From: Megaleporinus macrocephalus
Taxonomy: Eukaryota; Chordata; Actinopteri; Characiformes; Anostomidae
Assembly (NCBI GenBank): GCA_021613375.1
Contig: JAJQXZ010000043.1
Location: forward strand, 1 to 64,000
DNA: 64,000 bases
Direction: 5' to 3'
Position numbers and translations under genes: made by a program. A model generated the notes under the pieces. The model worked only from the letters and a program-made list of their open reading frames with translations, was not told the origin of the DNA and made no database searches. Positions 60,616 to 64,000 of this stretch are shown one piece after another; within the stretch, counting starts at the first letter, position 1; every line of letters starts with the position of its first letter.

Positions 60616-61960
60616 TCAGGAGGTCTGCATTGTTTTGCTGGCATACGCTACCACGCGTTTGTCCTGATCATGCAATTGGTACAGGCCTGCGCTTAGACAG
60701 CAGCTGGAGAAACCCACTTCCAGGTAGAACTGTTTGTTGCAGTCAGGGTACGCCAGACATGGGGCTGTGCAGAGTTTGGCTTTCAGAGCCTGCATGGCCT
60801 GCTCCTGAGGGTCGCCCCAGACAAATGGGACGTCATTTTTAAGCAGGTCATACAGGGGCCTGGCAAGGTTCGCATAATGCTCAATGAACTGGCGGGAGTA
60901 GTTGCATACCCCTAAGAAGCTGCGAAGTTCTGAAATGTTAGTCGGTGCGGCAAGGCTTGTTAGTCCTTGTACACGGCTGCTCTGTGGTTCCACTCCATTG
61001 GGACCTACAAGGAGACCGACATAATTGACTTTAGTTCTGCACCACTGACACTTGGAAAGGGAGATCTTTGCACCTGCGGTTGTGAGTTGGCCGAGTACGT
61101 GATCTATTTCTGTCAAGTGTTCGTCTAGTGTGCGGCTGCACATGAGAAGCATATGCGAAAGGGCATCTCGTGAAGGTGTATTGCCTCTCTGCGAATGTGA
61201 ATGCTAACTTATGTTGGTCTGCAACATGGACTGGAATGGTCCAAAAACCCGATGCTACGTCAAGGGTAGAAAAATACTTAGCGTCTCTGACCTTTGGAAG
61301 CTCCTGCTCGAGTTGGGTCATTGGCCACCGCGACTGAGGCACCTGCTGGTTCAATTTGCGATAGTCAATTGTTAGGCGCCATTTACCATTGGGTTTCACT
61401 ACTGGCCACAGCGGTGCGGAGTATGTACTGTTACATGGTCGGATGATGTTTTTGGTTAACAGATCATCAATGATCTCCTGAACAGGCTTGTATGACGCTA
61501 GAGGAATCTTGTATTGACGTATGAAGGTTGGGGGTGCCCCGGGCCGTGTTGGAATACGTACCGAGTGGATTGTGGTTAGGCCACAATCGGTGGAGTCTTT
61601 GGCGAAGGACGTGCTATATTTTAAAAGGACATCACGGAGTTTAGCGCGTTTCTGCTGTCGGTTTGTAAAGTATCAGCTTCCCTGAGTACTTGTTCTACCC
61701 TGGCCGCAAACTCGGAGTAAGGTTTCCTTTTTAAGCACGTTCGGAGTTACCAGTTCCTCTGCTGTTGTGTTAGTTGTGTGTCATTAGTCCGCCAATGCTG
61801 AGGGGGTGCCAATGGAAAGGACAGAAACAGTCTGGAAAGTTATGTTTGTCATCTGTCAGGTCGATCCTGCACACAGAGTCATCTTTCAGCTTTAGCGCTG
61901 GAAAGATGGCAATAGACTTAGATGGTATTGTGTAAACTGGCTCAGCTTCCCGGGGTCGCT
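60616..61960 (-). pseudogene. pol: pol: reverse transcriptase, with active-site deletion
   Basis: 61399-61150 holds WRLTIDYRKLNQQ and LDVASGFWTIPVH (first catalytic Asp). The next frame begins at LLMCSRTLDEH near 61150, so the segment that should carry the YxDD box is missing between RCPFAYA and it. Downstream is the thumb/connection (NYVGLLVGPNGVEPQSSRVQ). Frames break at about 60618 and 60545 as well. The stretch 61400-61960 is the weakly conserved RT start with several stops. Confidence 0.8.
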
Positions 61961-62786
61961 ACGAAAACCAGCGACTCAGGCATCCGGTCCCGATCACTGG
62001 CAACCTGAGTTCGAAGTCATGAAACTTAGTTGCTGACAAGCCAACCCAGCCAGGGGAGCGTATTGTGACACCGACCGTTAAGTCTTGGCTTGTGTCATTC
62101 CGTACCAACAAACAAGTGGACCTAGCACGCAATTCTACCAGGGGGGTGGCTTCTACTGAGAGACCCAGTTGGAAGAATTGGGGTGAGGGCTGAAATATGG
62201 CATGTACGTGACCCAGGTTCTGACCAGGGCGTATGGTCAAAGGCAAAGGCACATTTTTGGTGTTTGCTGGGATTACAAGGGAGTGATCGTTAGCGACCTG
62301 ACAAACTTCAGGGATGGTCTGTCCTGATTTCATGTTTTCTGGGTCAGGACAGGTGCAGTTCAGCTGGGTCTCTGTCAGAGACCACAGGACACTGTTTACT
62401 GTGTCCACATGAACATCTAATCTGACCAGTATGTCACTCCCAACGTAGACAGCGTGCGGTAAATTGGAACGACAAGCATAAACTGAGTCAATGTCTTATG
62501 ATTCCAGTGCAGGGTCAGGAGCACAGACACCGTCCGCTGCCATCACCGCGGTAGGCAGGGAGTCAAGGGGGAAGCGGCAGGGTGTTTTTACTAGACCCAG
62601 GCCAGAATCACCTGATTGTAAGGAGTCAAAGAGTTCTCTACTTATGGCAGATCTGTCCGCCCACAGAGCTAGGACTACATCATTGACCTGTGTATTTCCG
62701 AGTTTGATGCCATTAACGATTTTCGGGCAGTATCCCTCTACTCTTGCAGACTGAGTTAGGGCGCATAGGAACGTGTCTCTTTGCAT
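61959..62786 (-). pseudogene. pol: pol: protease-RT linker region
   Basis: Two open pieces (62786-62496 and 62408-61959) separated by a stop near 62494. They carry no catalytic motif I know; content such as SVEATPLVELRARSTCLLV is seen between protease and RT in fish elements of this kind. Confidence 0.55.
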
Positions 62787-62826
62787 TAGCGTTGCACTAG
62801 GGGGCCACAGCGGTGCTGAGTTGGTG

Positions 62827-63499
62827 TCAGCGAGTTGTCCAGCCTCTTCCTCTGCCTCGGTTACGTCTGGCAGGGGAGAGGAAGCTACAGGGGCCTCGCC
62901 AACACTGAGCTTCCAAGTTACGAGGGAGTGAGACGGGCAGAGGTGCGCGCACCTGGGCCCAGATCTTCAGGCGTTTGAAGTCAATCAATGGCTCGAATCG
63001 ATTGAGCAGGTCTTTGCCTATTAGTAGTGGGATGGAATCAAGCGGTGACACATGCACGGGATGAACGAGGCTCATGGGTTCCGATGGCTATGTGTACTAA
63101 TGCCATAGACTTCAGAGTGATGCCGGTTTGTGAGTATGGTTGTATGGTGAGGGAGCAATCCACTAACTGTAGCCCGCGGTTCGCCTGGCGCGCTCTGTTC
63201 CTTACTTTGGATTGAGGAGGGGTGGCAGACATCAAAGTGACGTCTGACGCCGTGTCCAGCAGTGCCTCATGTACCAGTTCATTCTCTAGAGTGGTGGCTT
63301 CATAGAACTTACATGCGACTTCATTTTCATGGAGATGGCCCAGAAGCCACTGGAAAGGTGGTTCCCCTTCAATGACTGGGGAGTCCGTGTAGGTGGGTCC
63401 ATCTTTAGAATCTAGTTGGACTACTAGTACTGCACTGGGGGGAGTGGAAGACCCCACCCTCTGGTGGAGATTCGGACACCTCAGCCTGAGCTGGGGCAA
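62827..63499 (-). pseudogene. pro: pol: aspartic protease
   Basis: ALLDTASDVTLMS holds the catalytic Asp in the form D-T-A. The flap and C-terminal part follow in another frame as PLLIGKDLLNRFEPLIDFK. The frame changes near 63050. Confidence 0.75.
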
Positions 63500-63562
63500 C
63501 CTGTTGAGGGGGGGCTTCGGGCTCCCCCCTCTCGCCTCCAGAGTGAAATTCTAGCTCTGTCA

Positions 63563-64000
63563 CTACTGATGGGCTACCACACTCTTGTGTGAGGTTACAG
63601 CTAACACTTCAGCTTTCTTCTTACTCTTCTTTTTCAGGTCCTTAAGTACTTGTGTGATGAAGTCTAAGTCTTCTGGGCGGAACGAAACTGATTTAGGCTT
63701 GTCCTTTCGCGCTATCACCTTTACTGGATATTGGGTATGGTTTCTTTCACCCAGTGCCTGAGCCGTAGCGGTGATGCAGGTATACCTCTGCTTGTCCCCA
63801 AGGAGCGTCATTTTGGTACGGGCGTCTGCGGTCCCAGCTGTTATCGCCACGCGGGCGGTCATCCCAAGCAATCGATGGGAACTGTTCCTCTGGGGTATCA
63901 GCTGAGGACCTGTGTGAGTTAAAGCCTGAACGGTTCCGATTTCTACCGCGCCCAGGGGGACGAGAGCGGTGCTGCTCGTGGCTGTCTGCCTGAGAGTCGG
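63563..64000 (-). pseudogene. gag: gag C-terminal region
   Basis: Upstream of the protease on the minus strand: an Arg/Gly/Ser-rich stretch at the window edge, then a frame of 102 residues with a Lys-rich end (LKKKSKKKAEV). No CCHC knuckle is visible in the part inside the window. Confidence 0.5.

Larger units (their letters stand above)
55725..64000 (-). mobile_element. Endogenous retrovirus, 3' part, decayed
   Basis: Reads on the minus strand from the gag end (window edge) through protease, RT, dual RNase H, integrase and env to a polypurine tract and 3' LTR. The 5' LTR, primer-binding site and most of gag lie beyond 64000. Frames are cut by many frameshifts, stops and an RT deletion, so it is not active. 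It is an old animal retrovirus copy of fish type. Confidence 0.9.

Overview
This window is vertebrate nuclear DNA, almost certainly from a teleost fish. The evidence is small exons with GT/AG borders in large AT-rich introns, fish-type repeats (Tc1/mariner, hAT MITEs, an L2-like LINE, a tRNA-derived SINE, a fish-type endogenous retrovirus), and two neighbouring genes that read as fish versions of human 1p36 genes. I cannot name the species.

Layout. (1) 1-6650: AT-rich tandem array of a ~49-bp monomer with shorter ~32-bp variants and higher-order block duplications; not coding. (2) 8407-22956, minus strand: a TNF-receptor-superfamily gene that I identify as tnfrsf8 (CD30). It has nine exons whose phases all agree, including a 20-nt microexon, a Thr/Ser/Pro stalk, one transmembrane helix and a TRAF-binding-type tail. 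Its introns carry a hAT MITE, a Tc1-type MITE, a 685-bp foldback element and microsatellites. (3) 23265-25385: a 5'-truncated L2-like LINE. (4) 25484-27945: a dead Tc1 element at the axis of an inverted duplication. (5) 29529-44062: a ~14.5-kb unit with short inverted ends and AT-rich subterminal arrays. It holds two divergent genes: a broken CACTA/EnSpm-like transposase (minus) and an apparently intact six-exon BEN-domain gene (plus, 337 aa). A 4-kb GC-rich minisatellite-bearing block lies inside a transposase intron. (6) 48371-53315, minus: exons of miip, the gene next to TNFRSF8 in human, with an in-frame stop and a 31-bp duplication in one exon. (7) 53742-54960: a probable solo LTR. (8) 55725-64000, minus: the 3' part of a decayed endogenous retrovirus (gag end, protease, RT, RNase H, integrase, env, 3' LTR).

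How it fits together. The host genes are tnfrsf8 and miip, head-to-tail on the minus strand. The ~25 kb between them is almost all transposon, chiefly the 14.5-kb two-gene unit. That unit is the most unusual thing here: two divergently transcribed genes, subterminal AT arrays, one partner degraded and the other intact with two GC-AG introns. It could be a two-component transposon whose DNA-binding partner has outlived its transposase.
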